Shown one piece after another: positions 34,500-43,022 of a stretch of 64,000 nucleotides of DNA; within the stretch, counting starts at the first letter, position 1; each line of letters opens with the position of its first letter. The notes under the pieces are model-generated. The model made no database searches, was not told the origin of the DNA, and worked only from the letters and a program-made list of their open reading frames with translations. The stretch spans positions 3,348,001 through 3,412,000 of the forward strand of contig NZ_CP035806.1 in the NCBI RefSeq assembly GCF_004208635.1, given 5' to 3'. A program made the position numbers and the translations under genes. This stretch comes from Leucobacter triazinivorans. Lineage in GTDB: Bacteria > Actinomycetota > Actinomycetes > Actinomycetales > Microbacteriaceae.

Positions 34500-34520
34500 T
34501 GCGCGAGGGGGGACTTGAAC
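34500..34520 (-). repeat. right attachment site within tRNA-Leu
   Basis: Direct repeat of 14980-15000. Cross-over should lie within these 21 bases of the T-arm and acceptor stem. Confidence 0.85.
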
Positions 34521-34581
34521 CCCCACGTCCGAGGACACTGGAACCTAAATCCAGCGCGTCTGCCGATTCCGCCACTCGCGC
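34500..34581 (-). tRNA. tRNA-Leu (UAG)
   Basis: 82 bases without encoded CCA. Acceptor GCGCGAG pairs with CTCGCGC; anticodon stem CTGGA/TCCAG holds loop TTTAGGT with anticodon TAG; a long variable arm (GTCC-TC-GGAC) marks a class II tRNA; T-arm GGGGGTTCAAGTCCCCC. The last 21 bases serve as the right attachment site. The intact gene is kept because the element carries its own copy of the 3' end. Confidence 0.95.
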
Positions 34582-34621
34582 GCGGTGCCCGACGAGCACC
34601 GCACCAGCCTATCGCGAGGGC

Positions 34622-35371
34622 TCAGTCGACGACGCGCGCACCCTCGGGGAGGGTGGTGCCGGCGGGCAGGCGCACCGTGACGTAGCCGGAATCCGCATCG
34701 GCGACCGGGGGAGCGGGATCCCTGAGCTCGCTCTCGAGCGAGCCCGCGGTGAAGCCCTCCCGCTTCGTCGCGGGGTGGTGGTGGCTCATCTTGTCGATCC
34801 ACGCGAGGGCGAGCGCCGACACGATGAACGCCAGGTGGATCGCGACCTCCCACAGCACGCCCTCGGACGAGTAGATGACGTTCCCGTTGCGGTCGAGCAC
34901 CACGCCGCCGTCCATGCGGCCCACCTCGATGAACGTCTTGAGCAGGTGGATCGACGAGATCGAGATGATCGAGATCGCGAGCTTGACCTTGAGCAGGTTC
35001 GCGTTGACGTGCGAGAGCCAGTCGGGTTCGTCGTGGTGGCCGGTGACCCGGATCTTCGACACGAAGGTCTCGTAGCCGCCGATGATCACCATGATCAGCA
35101 GGTTCGCGATCATCACGATGTCGATGAGCGCCAGCACGCTGAGCATGACCTCGGTCTCGCTGATGCGCCCCTCGAGGATGGAGCTCTCGACCAGGTGCCA
35201 GAGCTCGACGAAGAAGAGCACGACGTAGACGGCCTGCGCGATGATGAGGCCGAGATAGAGCGGGGCCTGCAGCCAGCGGCTCGCGAAGATGAATCCGGCG
35301 AGCGTGCGGGAGGCCGGGCCGGGCCCTCGGTCGGTGCTGCGCTCGATCGGGGCTGCTGAACGGTCGGTCAC
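34622..35371 (-). CDS. YqhA/UPF0114 (TIGR00645) family membrane protein
   Basis: 249 aa, GTG start at 35371 after AAAGGA. Three or four membrane helices (ASRWLQAPLYLGLIIAQAVYVVLFFVELWHLV; VLALIDIVMIANLLIMVIIGGYE; KLAISIISISSIHLLKTFIEV; VAIHLAFIVSALALAWID) match the YqhA family; the GGYETFVSK stretch is a hallmark. The C-terminal tail (about 45 aa) is extra and soluble. Function of the family is unknown. First chromosomal gene right of the element. Confidence 0.8.
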   Translation of the reverse strand: MTDRSAAPIERSTDRGPGPASRTLAGFIFASRWLQAPLYLGLIIAQAVYVVLFFVELWHLVESSILEGRISETEVMLSVLALIDIVMIANLLIMVIIGGYETFVSKIRVTGHHDEPDWLSHVNANLLKVKLAISIISISSIHLLKTFIEVGRMDGGVVLDRNGNVIYSSEGVLWEVAIHLAFIVSALALAWIDKMSHHHPATKREGFTAGSLESELRDPAPPVADADSGYVTVRLPAGTTLPEGARVVD

Positions 35372-35468
35372 GGGCGTCCTTTCGCTTCTGGTCGGGGTCC
35401 ATGTTAGCGCGCGGCCCGCTCGCGGCGGCTGTGAGGCGATTCGGCGCCGCCGCCCCGCGCGTGCCGGC

Positions 35469-36827
35469 CTACAGGTGCAGCACGGCCCGGGCGATGACGA
35501 AGTAGATGACGAGTCCCGAGGCGTCGACGAAGGTCGAGATGAAGGGGTTCGAGAAGACCGCTGGATCGACCCGCACCGCACGCGCGAGCAGCGGCATGCA
35601 GCCCCCGACCGCGGCGGCCACGGTGCATACAGCGAGCAGCGTGAGCCCGACCACGGCGCCGATCGCGGGGGAGTAGGCGAACCCGGCGATCGCGAAGCCG
35701 AGCGAGCCCAGCAAGAGCCCGAGCAGCGCCCCGGTGCGCAGTTCGCGCGTGAGCACGCGGACGATGTCGCCGGGGCGCACGTCGCCGAGGGCGAGGGCCC
35801 GGGTGACGGTGGTCGCGGCCTGGTTGCCGGTGTTGCCGCCGGTGCCGATGAGCAGCGGCACGAACAGCGCGAGCACGGTCACCTGATCGATCGTGGCCTC
35901 GAAGACGGAGAGCACCTGCACGGTGAGGGTGGCCCCGACCGCCAGCACGAGCAGCCACACCACCCGCGAGCGCACGAGGGACCGCACCGGCGTCGAGAGG
36001 TAGGGGCGCCGCAGCGGTTCGGTGCCGCCCTGGCGCGCGGCGTCCTCGCTCTCCTCGTGCTCGAGAATGCGCACCGCGTCGTCGATCGTGAGCATGCCGA
36101 GCAGCCGCTGCTCGCTGTCGACGATCGGCATGGCGAGCAGTGAGAGGTCGGCGCAGCGGCGTGCGACGAGCTCGGCGCCGTCGGCCGCCTCCGCGGTGCG
36201 GGCGGGCTGCATGAGGGTCTCGACGCGCGCGTCGCCCTCGGCGCCCAGCAGGTCGCGCAGGCTGACCACCCCGACGACCCGTCGGGCGTCGTCGAGCACG
36301 GGGATCGTGTAGACCGTCTCGGCGTCGCGCAGTCCGGCGCGCACCCGGTCGAGCGTCTCGTCGGCCGAGAAGCTCGCTCGCGTGGAGACGTACTCCGGTG
36401 TCATCCGCCGCCCCGCGCTGCCCTGCGGGTAGCCGAGCAGCCCGGCCGTCAGCAGCCGGTCGGCCTCGGGCAGGTCGCGCAGCAGTCGCGTGGCCAGAGC
36501 TGCGGGGACCTCCTCGAGCAGCCAGGCCCGGTCGTCGGGGTCGAGCTCGGCGAACAGGCGTGACACCTCGGCGTCCTGGAGGCCGTGCAGCAGATCGCTC
36601 TGCAGGGGCGGCGGCAGCGCGTCGAAGGCCTCGAGCGCGCGCTCCTTGGGCAGGAGCCGGAAGACGACGGCGCGCTGGCGGAGCGTCAGGCGGTCGAAGA
36701 CGGGGACGAGCTCCGGAACCGGGAGCGACGCTACGGTGGCGGTGACCGCGGTGAGATCGCGGCTCGCGAGCTGCTGCTCGATGGTTCCGGTGAGGCGGTC
36801 GATGATGCGGATCTGCTGGGTGTTCAT
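35469..36827 (-). CDS. mgtE: MgtE magnesium transporter
   Basis: 452 aa. Domain order: MgtE N domain (SLPVPELVPVFDRLTLRQRAVVFRLLPKERALEAFDAL...), two CBS domains (about residues 140-260, YTIPVLDDARRVVGVVSLRDLL and MPIVDSEQRLLGMLTIDDAV), then five membrane helices with the pore loop PLLIGTGGNTGNQAATTVTRAL. The CBS and N domains bind Mg2+ and close the pore when Mg2+ is plentiful. AAGGAG precedes ATG 36827. The leader (36828-37000) is strongly structured and may give a second, RNA-level Mg2+ control. Confidence 0.95.
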   Translation of the reverse strand: MNTQQIRIIDRLTGTIEQQLASRDLTAVTATVASLPVPELVPVFDRLTLRQRAVVFRLLPKERALEAFDALPPPLQSDLLHGLQDAEVSRLFAELDPDDRAWLLEEVPAALATRLLRDLPEADRLLTAGLLGYPQGSAGRRMTPEYVSTRASFSADETLDRVRAGLRDAETVYTIPVLDDARRVVGVVSLRDLLGAEGDARVETLMQPARTAEAADGAELVARRCADLSLLAMPIVDSEQRLLGMLTIDDAVRILEHEESEDAARQGGTEPLRRPYLSTPVRSLVRSRVVWLLVLAVGATLTVQVLSVFEATIDQVTVLALFVPLLIGTGGNTGNQAATTVTRALALGDVRPGDIVRVLTRELRTGALLGLLLGSLGFAIAGFAYSPAIGAVVGLTLLAVCTVAAAVGGCMPLLARAVRVDPAVFSNPFISTFVDASGLVIYFVIARAVLHL

Positions 36828-36894
36828 GGCGGCACTCCTTCAGGCGGAGCGCGTGCACGGTCGGCGCGCTCCGGAGACGTGTGGAGCCGGGCGC

Positions 36895-36990
36895 GCGCCG
36901 ATCCCGCCTAGCGGGAGCTGAACGGAGAGGTGAGCGCGATGCCCGGCTGGTGACTGCGACTGTCACTGGACATTGAGAACTCACCTCGCT
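36895..36990 (-). promoter_or_regulatory. structured leader of mgtE, candidate riboswitch
   Basis: In the mgtE leader, CTCACCTC (36980-36987) pairs with GAGGTGAG (36927-36934), enclosing a second hairpin GTGAC/GTCAC (36950-36966). Closer to the gene, CCCGC-CTA-GCGGG (36903-36915) could be the expression platform. The start AGGTGAG resembles that of M-box Mg2+ riboswitches, but the following conserved M-box bases are not clear, so the class is open. Confidence 0.45.
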
Positions 36991-37081
36991 TTGCTGGATG
37001 ACCGGTTCGCCGTGCGAACGGGACGGGGTGCGGATCGCCGGCGGACGCCGTGCCCGGTCCCGCGCACACTGTAGCACGGGG

Positions 37082-37222
37082 TATGATGGTGCCCGCGAAG
37101 GGGAGTATTCCGTTTCGTCCGTATCGTCAATACGCCGCGCGCCGACCGCGCGGCCGGTGCGGGCGCGGCGCCGCACGAGCGGATGCCGGGGAGAGACCTT
37201 CGGCGTTTTGCGCACCTGCGCC
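37082..37222 (+). promoter_or_regulatory. promoter and yybP-ykoY (manganese) riboswitch of terC
   Basis: TATGAT (37082-37087) is a good -10. The RNA begins near 37093 with GCGAAGGGGAGTA, contains CGTCAATACG in the middle, and ends with CCGGGGAGAGACCTTCGGC pairing to GGCCGAAGG: the conserved 5' GGGGAGUA and 3' GGAGAGACCUUCG segments of the yybP-ykoY family. These RNAs sense Mn2+ and often precede TerC-type exporters, exactly as here. Confidence 0.8.
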
Positions 37223-37244
37223 GGCCGAAGGAAAGTAGACCTCT

Positions 37245-38297
37245 GTGACACCTGTGCTCCCGCTCTGGTTCGAGATCGGATCGATGATCGTGCTGGTCGC
37301 GATCCTCATCATCGATCTCCTCCTCATCATCAAGCGCCCGCATGTGCCGAGCATGCGGGAGGCGAGCCTCTGGGTGGGGTTCTACGTGCTGCTCGCCCTG
37401 GTCTTCGCGGGCTGCATGTTCCTGCTGGGCGACGTGCAGCACGGCACCGAGTTCCTGGCGGGCTGGCTCACCGAGTACAGCCTCTCGATCGACAACCTCT
37501 TCGTCTTCGTACTCATCCTCGGCAGTTTCAAGGTGCCGCACGCGTATCAGCAGCGCGCGCTGATGATCGGCATCATCCTCGCGCTGGTCTTCCGCGGCCT
37601 CTTCATCCTCGCGGGCGCCGCGATCATCGAGCGCTTCATCGCCGTGTTCTTCCTCTTCGGCGCCTGGCTCATCTGGACGGCGTGGCAGCAGGTCAAGCCC
37701 GGCGCGCACGACGATCAGGGCGAGGGGCTCGCGGTGCGCCTCGCGAAGAAGATGTTCCCGTTCAGCGACGACTACGACGGGGGCAAGCTGCGCACGACGG
37801 TCGACGGCAAGCGCATGTTCACACCCTTCCTGCTCGTGCTGATCTCGCTCGGCGCCACCGACCTGCTCTTCGCGCTCGACTCCATCCCCGCGATCTTCGG
37901 CATCACGCAGAGCCCGTTCATCGTCTTCACCGCCAACGTCTTCGCCCTGATGGGGCTGCGGCAGCTCTACTTCCTGCTGGGCGGGCTGCTCGACCGGCTC
38001 GAGTACCTCAAGTACGGCATCGCGGCGATTCTCGCGTTCATCGGGGTGAAGCTCATCCTGCACGCGCTGCACGAGAACGAGCTGCCGTTCATCAACGGCG
38101 GCGAGCCCGTGCCCGTGCCCGTGGTCGACATCTGGCTGTCGCTCGGCTTCATCGTCGCCGCGATGGCCGTCGCCACGATCGCGAGCGTGATCAAGGTGCG
38201 CCGCGAGGCCAAGGCCACGGGCGAGCGGTTGCACCTCGGCGCCGCCGAGCCGCGAGACGATCGCGAGGATCGCGGGGCGTCGCCGCGGCACCACTGA
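37245..38297 (+). CDS. TerC-family membrane protein (Alx/MeeF-like metal exporter)
   Basis: 350 aa, GTG start at 37245 after GGAAAG. Eight or nine membrane helices; family motifs include LTEYSLSIDNLFVFVLILGSF and LLVLISLGATDLLFALDSIPAIFGIT, with the acidic residues that line the transport path. Alx and MeeF/MeeY members export Mn2+ or load it onto secreted proteins. The manganese-type riboswitch in front supports Mn2+ efflux. The last 30 residues are charged and variable. Confidence 0.9.
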   Translation: MTPVLPLWFEIGSMIVLVAILIIDLLLIIKRPHVPSMREASLWVGFYVLLALVFAGCMFLLGDVQHGTEFLAGWLTEYSLSIDNLFVFVLILGSFKVPHAYQQRALMIGIILALVFRGLFILAGAAIIERFIAVFFLFGAWLIWTAWQQVKPGAHDDQGEGLAVRLAKKMFPFSDDYDGGKLRTTVDGKRMFTPFLLVLISLGATDLLFALDSIPAIFGITQSPFIVFTANVFALMGLRQLYFLLGGLLDRLEYLKYGIAAILAFIGVKLILHALHENELPFINGGEPVPVPVVDIWLSLGFIVAAMAVATIASVIKVRREAKATGERLHLGAAEPRDDREDRGASPRHH

Positions 38298-38408
38298 CCG
38301 GCACGGGGGCGGGCGTCGCCCCGGGCACCCGGGCTCGCGCTCTCCCGGTGGGTGCCGCGGCCGGCCGCTCAGCGGAGCGTCGAGCGGCCGAGTGGTAGAC
38401 TCGTCCGC
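38298..38408 (+). promoter_or_regulatory. upstream region of the leucine leader
   Basis: Between the terC stop and the leader ORF. GGTAGACTCG contains TAGACT (38396-38401), seven bases before ATG 38409: a leaderless-type promoter for the leader peptide. Confidence 0.5.
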
Positions 38409-38453
38409 ATGCGTTCGCGGCGACAGCTTCTTCACCGCCGCGGCGGGGTCTAG
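38409..38453 (+). CDS. putative leucine leader peptide of leuCD
   Basis: A 14-codon ORF, MRSRRQLLHRRGGV, with tandem CTT CTT leucine codons, which are rare in this GC-rich genome. It ends inside the 5' arm of a 10-base hairpin (38438-38447 with 38465-38474) located 130 bases before leuC. Ribosome stalling at the Leu codons under leucine shortage would keep the hairpin open: classical attenuation. Only two Leu codons are present, so confidence is moderate. Confidence 0.5.
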   Translation: MRSRRQLLHRRGGV

Positions 38454-38474
38454 CCCATCGGTCACCCGCCGCGG
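38438..38474 (+). terminator. attenuator-type hairpin in the leuC leader
   Basis: CCGCGGCGGG and CCCGCCGCGG form a perfect 10-base stem with a 17-base loop. No T-run follows, so action could be Rho-dependent or translational. Confidence 0.55.
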
Positions 38475-38581
38475 AGTTCTCGCATGGCCGATTCACCGCG
38501 CCGGGCAACGAATATTTTCGTGCGATGCGGTGTTGAAGAGCACGTGTCACCGACACAGAGACTGAGAAGAGAAGCCATCAC

Positions 38582-40138
38582 ATGAGCGATCAGAACGCTG
38601 CCGCCACCGCGGCCGAAGCGCCGAAACGGCCCCGCACACTCGCCGAGAAGCTGTGGGACGACCACGTGGTCGTCAAGGGTGAGAACGGCGAGCCGGATCT
38701 CATCTACATCGATCTCCACCTGATCCACGAGGTCACGAGCCCGCAGGCGTTCGACGGCCTGCGCATGGCGGATCGGCCGTTGCGCCGCGTCGACCTCATG
38801 ATCGCGACCGAGGATCACAACACTCCGACCGTCAACATCACGAAGCAGATCGAGGATCCGACCAGTCGCCTGCAGATCGAGACGCTGCGCAGGAATGTCG
38901 CCGAGTTCGGGGTGCGGGCGCATCCGCTGGGCGATCAGGAGCAGGGCATCGTGCACGTCGTCGGCCCGCAGCTGGGCCTCTCGATGCCCGGCATCACCGT
39001 GGTCTGCGGCGATAGCCACACCTCGACGCACGGCGCATTCGGCGCCCTGGCCTTCGGCATCGGTACGAGCGAGGTCGAGCACGTGATGGCGACGCAGACC
39101 CTGCCGCTGAAGCCTTTCAAGACCATGGCGATCAACGTCGACGGCGAACTGCGTCCCGGCGTCACCGCGAAGGACATCATTCTCGCGGTCATCGCGAAGA
39201 TCGGCACGGGCGGGGGTCAGGGCTACGTGCTCGAGTACCGCGGCTCGGCGATCCGGTCGCTGAGCATGGACGGTCGTATGACCATCTGCAACATGTCGAT
39301 CGAGGCGGGCGCGCGCGCGGGGATGGTGGCCCCGGACGAGACGACCTTCGCCTACGTGCAGGGCCGCCCGCACGCCCCGCAGGGCGCCGATTGGGATGCG
39401 GCGGTGGAGTACTGGAAGTCGCTGCCCACCGACGAGGGCGCCGAGTTCGACGCAGAGGTGTTCATCGACGCCAGCGAGCTGGAGCCGTTCGTGACGTGGG
39501 GCACCAACCCCGGGCAAGGGGTGCTGCTGAGCGATCGCGTGCCCGATCCCGCCGCCATCGAGGACGCAAACGCGCGTGCCGCGGCCGAGCGCGCGCTCGA
39601 GTACATGGATCTCGAGGCGGGAACTCCGATGAAGGAGATCCCGGTCGACGCCGTCTTCATGGGCTCCTGCACCAACAGCCGCCTCGACGACCTGCGCACC
39701 TTCGCCGAGCTCATCAAGGGCAAGAAGAAGGCCGACGGCGTGCGACTGATGGTGGTGCCCGGCTCGGCCCGCGTGCGCTACGAGGCCGAGATGGAGGGCA
39801 TCGACCGCATCGTCGAGGAGTTCGGCGGCGAATGGCGGTTCGCGGGCTGCTCGATGTGCTTGGGCATGAACCCGGATCAGCTCGCCCCCGGCGAGCGCTG
39901 CGCTTCCACCTCGAACCGCAACTTCGAGGGCCGACAGGGCAAGGGGGGCCGCACGCACCTCGTCTCGCCGCTCGTCGCCGCGGCGACCGCGATCCGCGGC
40001 ACGCTGTCGAGTCCGTGGGACCTGCAGGAGGACGAGGCGCGCGGCATCACCCACGACGCGCCGCCGCGCGCCGCCGATGAAGAGCCGGTGCGCCGGCGCC
40101 TGCCCATCATGCCCGCAGCTGAGAAGGTCGAGGCCTGA
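38582..40138 (+). CDS. leuC: 3-isopropylmalate dehydratase large subunit
   Basis: 518 aa aconitase-family subunit for leucine synthesis (2- to 3-isopropylmalate). The [4Fe-4S] cysteines are in [11 protein letters not shown] and in [49 protein letters not shown] and [17 protein letters not shown] are active-site blocks. Shine-Dalgarno GAGAAGAGAAG precedes ATG 38582. The N-terminal 20 residues are an Ala-rich extension; the rest is of normal length. Paired with leuD 3 bases later. Confidence 0.97.
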   Translation: MSDQNAAATAAEAPKRPRTLAEKLWDDHVVVKGENGEPDLIYIDLHLIHEVTSPQAFDGLRMADRPLRRVDLMIATEDHNTPTVNITKQIEDPTSRLQIETLRRNVAEFGVRAHPLGDQEQGIVHVVGPQLGLSMPGITVVCGDSHTSTHGAFGALAFGIGTSEVEHVMATQTLPLKPFKTMAINVDGELRPGVTAKDIILAVIAKIGTGGGQGYVLEYRGSAIRSLSMDGRMTICNMSIEAGARAGMVAPDETTFAYVQGRPHAPQGADWDAAVEYWKSLPTDEGAEFDAEVFIDASELEPFVTWGTNPGQGVLLSDRVPDPAAIEDANARAAAERALEYMDLEAGTPMKEIPVDAVFMGSCTNSRLDDLRTFAELIKGKKKADGVRLMVVPGSARVRYEAEMEGIDRIVEEFGGEWRFAGCSMCLGMNPDQLAPGERCASTSNRNFEGRQGKGGRTHLVSPLVAAATAIRGTLSSPWDLQEDEARGITHDAPPRAADEEPVRRRLPIMPAAEKVEA

Positions 40139-40141
40139 ACC

Positions 40142-40744
40142 ATGGACAAGTTCCTCACGATGACGGGGGTCGCCGCGCCGCTGAAGCGCTCGAACGTCGA
40201 CACCGACCAGATCATCCCCGCGGTGTTCCTGAAGCGGGTCACGAAGACCGGCTTCGACGACGCGCTCTTCCACCACTGGCGGCAGGACGATTCCTTCGTG
40301 CTCAATCAGCCGGAGTACCGCGGCGCGAGCGTGCTCGTCGCGGGCCCCGACTTCGGCACGGGATCCTCTCGCGAGCACGCGGTGTGGGCGCTGCGCGATT
40401 TCGGCTTCAAGGTGGTCGTCTCGCCGCGCTTCGCCGACATCTTCCGCGGCAACGCCGGCAAGCAGGGACTGCTCGCCGCGCAGGTGGAGGAGCCCGATGT
40501 GGAGCGCCTGTGGGCGGCCATCGAGGCGCAGCCGGGGGTGGAGCTGACGGTGAGCCTCGAGGATCGGACGATCTCCGTGGGAGAGCTCACGGTCCCGTTC
40601 CAGATCGACGACTACACTCGCTGGCGCCTGATGGAGGGGCTCGACGACATCTCGTTGACGCTGCGCAACGCCCAGGCGATCTCGGATTTCGAGGCGCGCC
40701 GCCCCGGATGGATGCCGACGACAACCCCCGTGGAGGCCGCGTGA
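40142..40744 (+). CDS. leuD: 3-isopropylmalate dehydratase small subunit
   Basis: 200 aa swivelling domain that completes the LeuCD enzyme. Contains [46 protein letters not shown] loop (here [17 protein letters not shown]) and [20 protein letters not shown]. Its stop overlaps the murA start (GTGA), so leucine genes and murA are translationally coupled, the typical arrangement in related actinobacteria. Confidence 0.97.
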   Translation: MDKFLTMTGVAAPLKRSNVDTDQIIPAVFLKRVTKTGFDDALFHHWRQDDSFVLNQPEYRGASVLVAGPDFGTGSSREHAVWALRDFGFKVVVSPRFADIFRGNAGKQGLLAAQVEEPDVERLWAAIEAQPGVELTVSLEDRTISVGELTVPFQIDDYTRWRLMEGLDDISLTLRNAQAISDFEARRPGWMPTTTPVEAA

Positions 40745-42177
40745 ACGACGAGCAGATGACCCTGCAGGACACCGTGACCGACGGGAGCGGCGTGACCGAC
40801 GACGGCGGAAGCGGCCTCAAGAAGGACGCGCAGAAGGCGGGCGCCCGAGTGGGGCTGACCTCGGATGAGATCATCATCAACGGCGGGCGTCCGCTCCGCG
40901 GCCGCATCGAGGTGCGCGGCGCCAAGAACCTCGCCCCGAAGGCGATGGTCGCGTCTCTGCTCGGCAAGACCCCCAGCATCCTGCGCAACGTGCCCAACGT
41001 TTCCGACATCCGAGTGGTGGCCGGACTGCTCGCACTGCACGGGGTGCTCATCACCCGGGGCGAGGATCCGGGAGAGTGGCACTTCGACCCGTCGAACGTT
41101 GAACAGGCGCATCACGCCGACATCGACGCGCACGCGGGGTCGTCGCGCATCCCGATCCTCTTCTGCGGACCGCTGCTGCACCGTCTCGGCGAGGCGTTCA
41201 TCCCGGATCTCGGCGGGTGCCGCATCGGCGACCGGCCCATCGACTTCCACCTCGATGCGCTGCGCAGGTTCGGGGCGGTCGTCGAGAAGCTGCCGAGCGG
41301 GATCAGTCTGACGGCGCCCGACGGGCTCACGGGCGCCAGCATCGAGCTGCCCTACCCCTCGGTCGGCGCCACCGAGCAGGTGCTGCTCACCGCCGTGCTC
41401 GCCAAGGGGCAGACCGAGCTGCGCAACGCCGCGATCGAGCCCGAGATCATCGACCTCATCTGCATTCTCCAGAAGATGGGCGCGATCATCACGGTCGAGC
41501 CCAACCGCGTCATCTTCATCGAGGGCGTCGACGAGCTGCGCGGCTACGACCACCGCGCCATCTTCGACCGCAACGAGGCCGCCAGCTGGGCCTCGGCGGC
41601 GCTCGCGACCAGGGGCGACGTGTTCGTCGGCGGGGCGAAGCAGGAGGAGATGATGACCTTCCTCAACGTCTTCCGCAAGGTCGGCGGGGACTTCGACGTG
41701 CACGACGACGGCATCCGCTTCTGGCATCCCGGGGGTGAGCTGAAGCCCGTCACGATCGAGACCGACGTGCACCCCGGTTTCATGACGGACTGGCAGCAGC
41801 CCCTCGTCGTGGCGCTCACGCAGGCGCAGGGCGTCTCGACCATCCACGAGACGGTGTACGAGAATCGCTTCGGCTTCACCGACGCCCTCAACAAGATGGG
41901 GGCGGAGATCACCGTCTACACCGATGGTCTGCACGACGAGCACCGCCGCGTGAACCGTCGGGAGTTCGAGCAGGCCGCGGTGATCTCGGGCCCCAGCCGG
42001 CTCACCGGTGCCGAGATCGAGGTGCCCGACCTGCGCGGCGGCTTCAGCTATCTCATCGCGGGTCTCACCGCCGAGGGCCAGACCAAGGTGACCAACCTCG
42101 GTATCATCTCGCGCGGCTACGAGAACTTCATCGAGAAGCTCCGGCAGCTGGGCGCCGACTTCATCTTCGAGAGCTGA
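40741..42177 (+). CDS. murA: UDP-N-acetylglucosamine 1-carboxyvinyltransferase
   Basis: 478 aa, first committed step of peptidoglycan synthesis (PEP transfer to UDP-GlcNAc). GTG 40741 overlaps leuD; the first 40 residues are an acidic, family-variable extension. Core: [26 protein letters not shown], then [15 protein letters not shown] with the catalytic Cys of the loop. Mycobacterial MurA has Asp here and is fosfomycin resistant; Cys predicts sensitivity. [31 protein letters not shown] and [15 protein letters not shown] complete the fold. Confidence 0.97.
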   Translation: MNDEQMTLQDTVTDGSGVTDDGGSGLKKDAQKAGARVGLTSDEIIINGGRPLRGRIEVRGAKNLAPKAMVASLLGKTPSILRNVPNVSDIRVVAGLLALHGVLITRGEDPGEWHFDPSNVEQAHHADIDAHAGSSRIPILFCGPLLHRLGEAFIPDLGGCRIGDRPIDFHLDALRRFGAVVEKLPSGISLTAPDGLTGASIELPYPSVGATEQVLLTAVLAKGQTELRNAAIEPEIIDLICILQKMGAIITVEPNRVIFIEGVDELRGYDHRAIFDRNEAASWASAALATRGDVFVGGAKQEEMMTFLNVFRKVGGDFDVHDDGIRFWHPGGELKPVTIETDVHPGFMTDWQQPLVVALTQAQGVSTIHETVYENRFGFTDALNKMGAEITVYTDGLHDEHRRVNRREFEQAAVISGPSRLTGAEIEVPDLRGGFSYLIAGLTAEGQTKVTNLGIISRGYENFIEKLRQLGADFIFES

Positions 42178-42245
42178 CGGCTTCTCAGGCCCGCTCTCGG
42201 GGCGGCATGCCGTTCAGAGAGCGCGGCTCCGGGATAATGTTGAGT

Positions 42246-43022
42246 ATGACTGACACGGTGAAGCTCCGAAGCCGCTCCTCGGCGGAGAAACGTCGTCCCT
42301 CCGTGTTCTGGCTGCTCGCCGCGCTGATCCTGCCCCTGTGGTCGCTCATGGTGCGCTACCGCTTCACGTCACGATCTCGGCTTCCCCGAACCGGGCCGTT
42401 CATCCTCGCGCCGAATCACTACAGCGAGATCGACCCGATCGCCATGGGCGCGGCGGTCTGGCACCTCGGACGTCTTCCCCGCTTCATGGCGAAGGCGAGT
42501 CTCTTCAAGGTCCCGGTGCTCGGGTGGTTGCTGCGCTCGTCCGGGCAGATCCCCGTGGAGCGCGAGGGGGCGAGCCGGGTGCGCCGCGCGGACGGCAGCC
42601 CGATGGGCGCGGCGAGCGCGCTCATCGAGCGCGAGGCGGGTGTGATCGTCTACCCCGAGGGTTCGCTCACCCGGGATCCCGAGCTGTGGCCGATGCGCGG
42701 CAAGAGCGGTGCGGTGCGCCTGGCGCTCGAGACGGGGATCCCGCTCATCCCGGTCGCTCACTGGGGTACGCAGCGCCTCATGCCGCGGTACGCGAAGCGG
42801 ATCCACCCGATTCCGCGCAAGACCATCGAGGTCGCCGTGGGCGAACCCCTCGACCTGAGCCGCTTCGCCGGACGGCACCCGGATCAGAAGGTGATCGCCG
42901 AAGCGACGAACCTGCTTATGGACGCGATCACCGAACTCCTCGCCGAGCTGCGAGACGAACGTCCACCCGCGGAGCGGTGGGACCCCAGCAAGCATCAGCA
43001 GAATGAGACGGGACGCTTTTGA
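42246..43022 (+). CDS. plsC: 1-acylglycerol-3-phosphate acyltransferase family protein
   Basis: 258 aa. Acyltransferase blocks: FILAPNHYSEIDPIAMG (the usual HxxxxD as H-Y-S-E-I-D), FMAKASLFKVPVLGWLLRSSGQIPVER, VIVYPEGSLTRDP and GIPLIPVAHWGTQ. One N-terminal membrane helix (FWLLAALILPLWSLMV). Role: phosphatidic-acid synthesis at the membrane. ATG 42246 is seven bases after GATAAT (42233-42238), so a leaderless promoter starts a new transcript here, although it also follows murA. Next gene gpsA supplies its glycerol-3-phosphate pathway. Confidence 0.9.
   Translation: MTDTVKLRSRSSAEKRRPSVFWLLAALILPLWSLMVRYRFTSRSRLPRTGPFILAPNHYSEIDPIAMGAAVWHLGRLPRFMAKASLFKVPVLGWLLRSSGQIPVEREGASRVRRADGSPMGAASALIEREAGVIVYPEGSLTRDPELWPMRGKSGAVRLALETGIPLIPVAHWGTQRLMPRYAKRIHPIPRKTIEVAVGEPLDLSRFAGRHPDQKVIAEATNLLMDAITELLAELRDERPPAERWDPSKHQQNETGRF

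Larger units (their letters stand above)
14980..34520. mobile_element. 19.5-kb integrative and mobilizable element in tRNA-Leu
   Basis: The 21-base core TGCGCGAGGGGGGACTTGAA+C is directly repeated at 14980-15000 and 34500-34520; the right copy is the 3' end of an intact tRNA-Leu gene and the left copy is a displaced fragment next to a tRNA-type terminator. Inside, next to the tRNA, are a tyrosine integrase, XRE regulator and excisionase; further in are Fic/VbhA, a MobF relaxase, a small alarmone synthetase and drug-efflux cargo. No coupling protein, VirB4 or replication initiator was found, so it should be mobilizable rather than self-transmissible. Exact ends need an empty site for proof. 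Confidence 0.85.

Noticed and set aside
14980..34520. Self-transmissible ICE or prophage
   Set aside because: No VirB4/VirD4/TraG-type genes and no capsid, terminase or tail genes were found; only a relaxase.
42192..42223. Terminator after murA
   Set aside because: Only a 7-base stem with an 18-base loop and no T-run, overlapping the plsC promoter; too weak to call.
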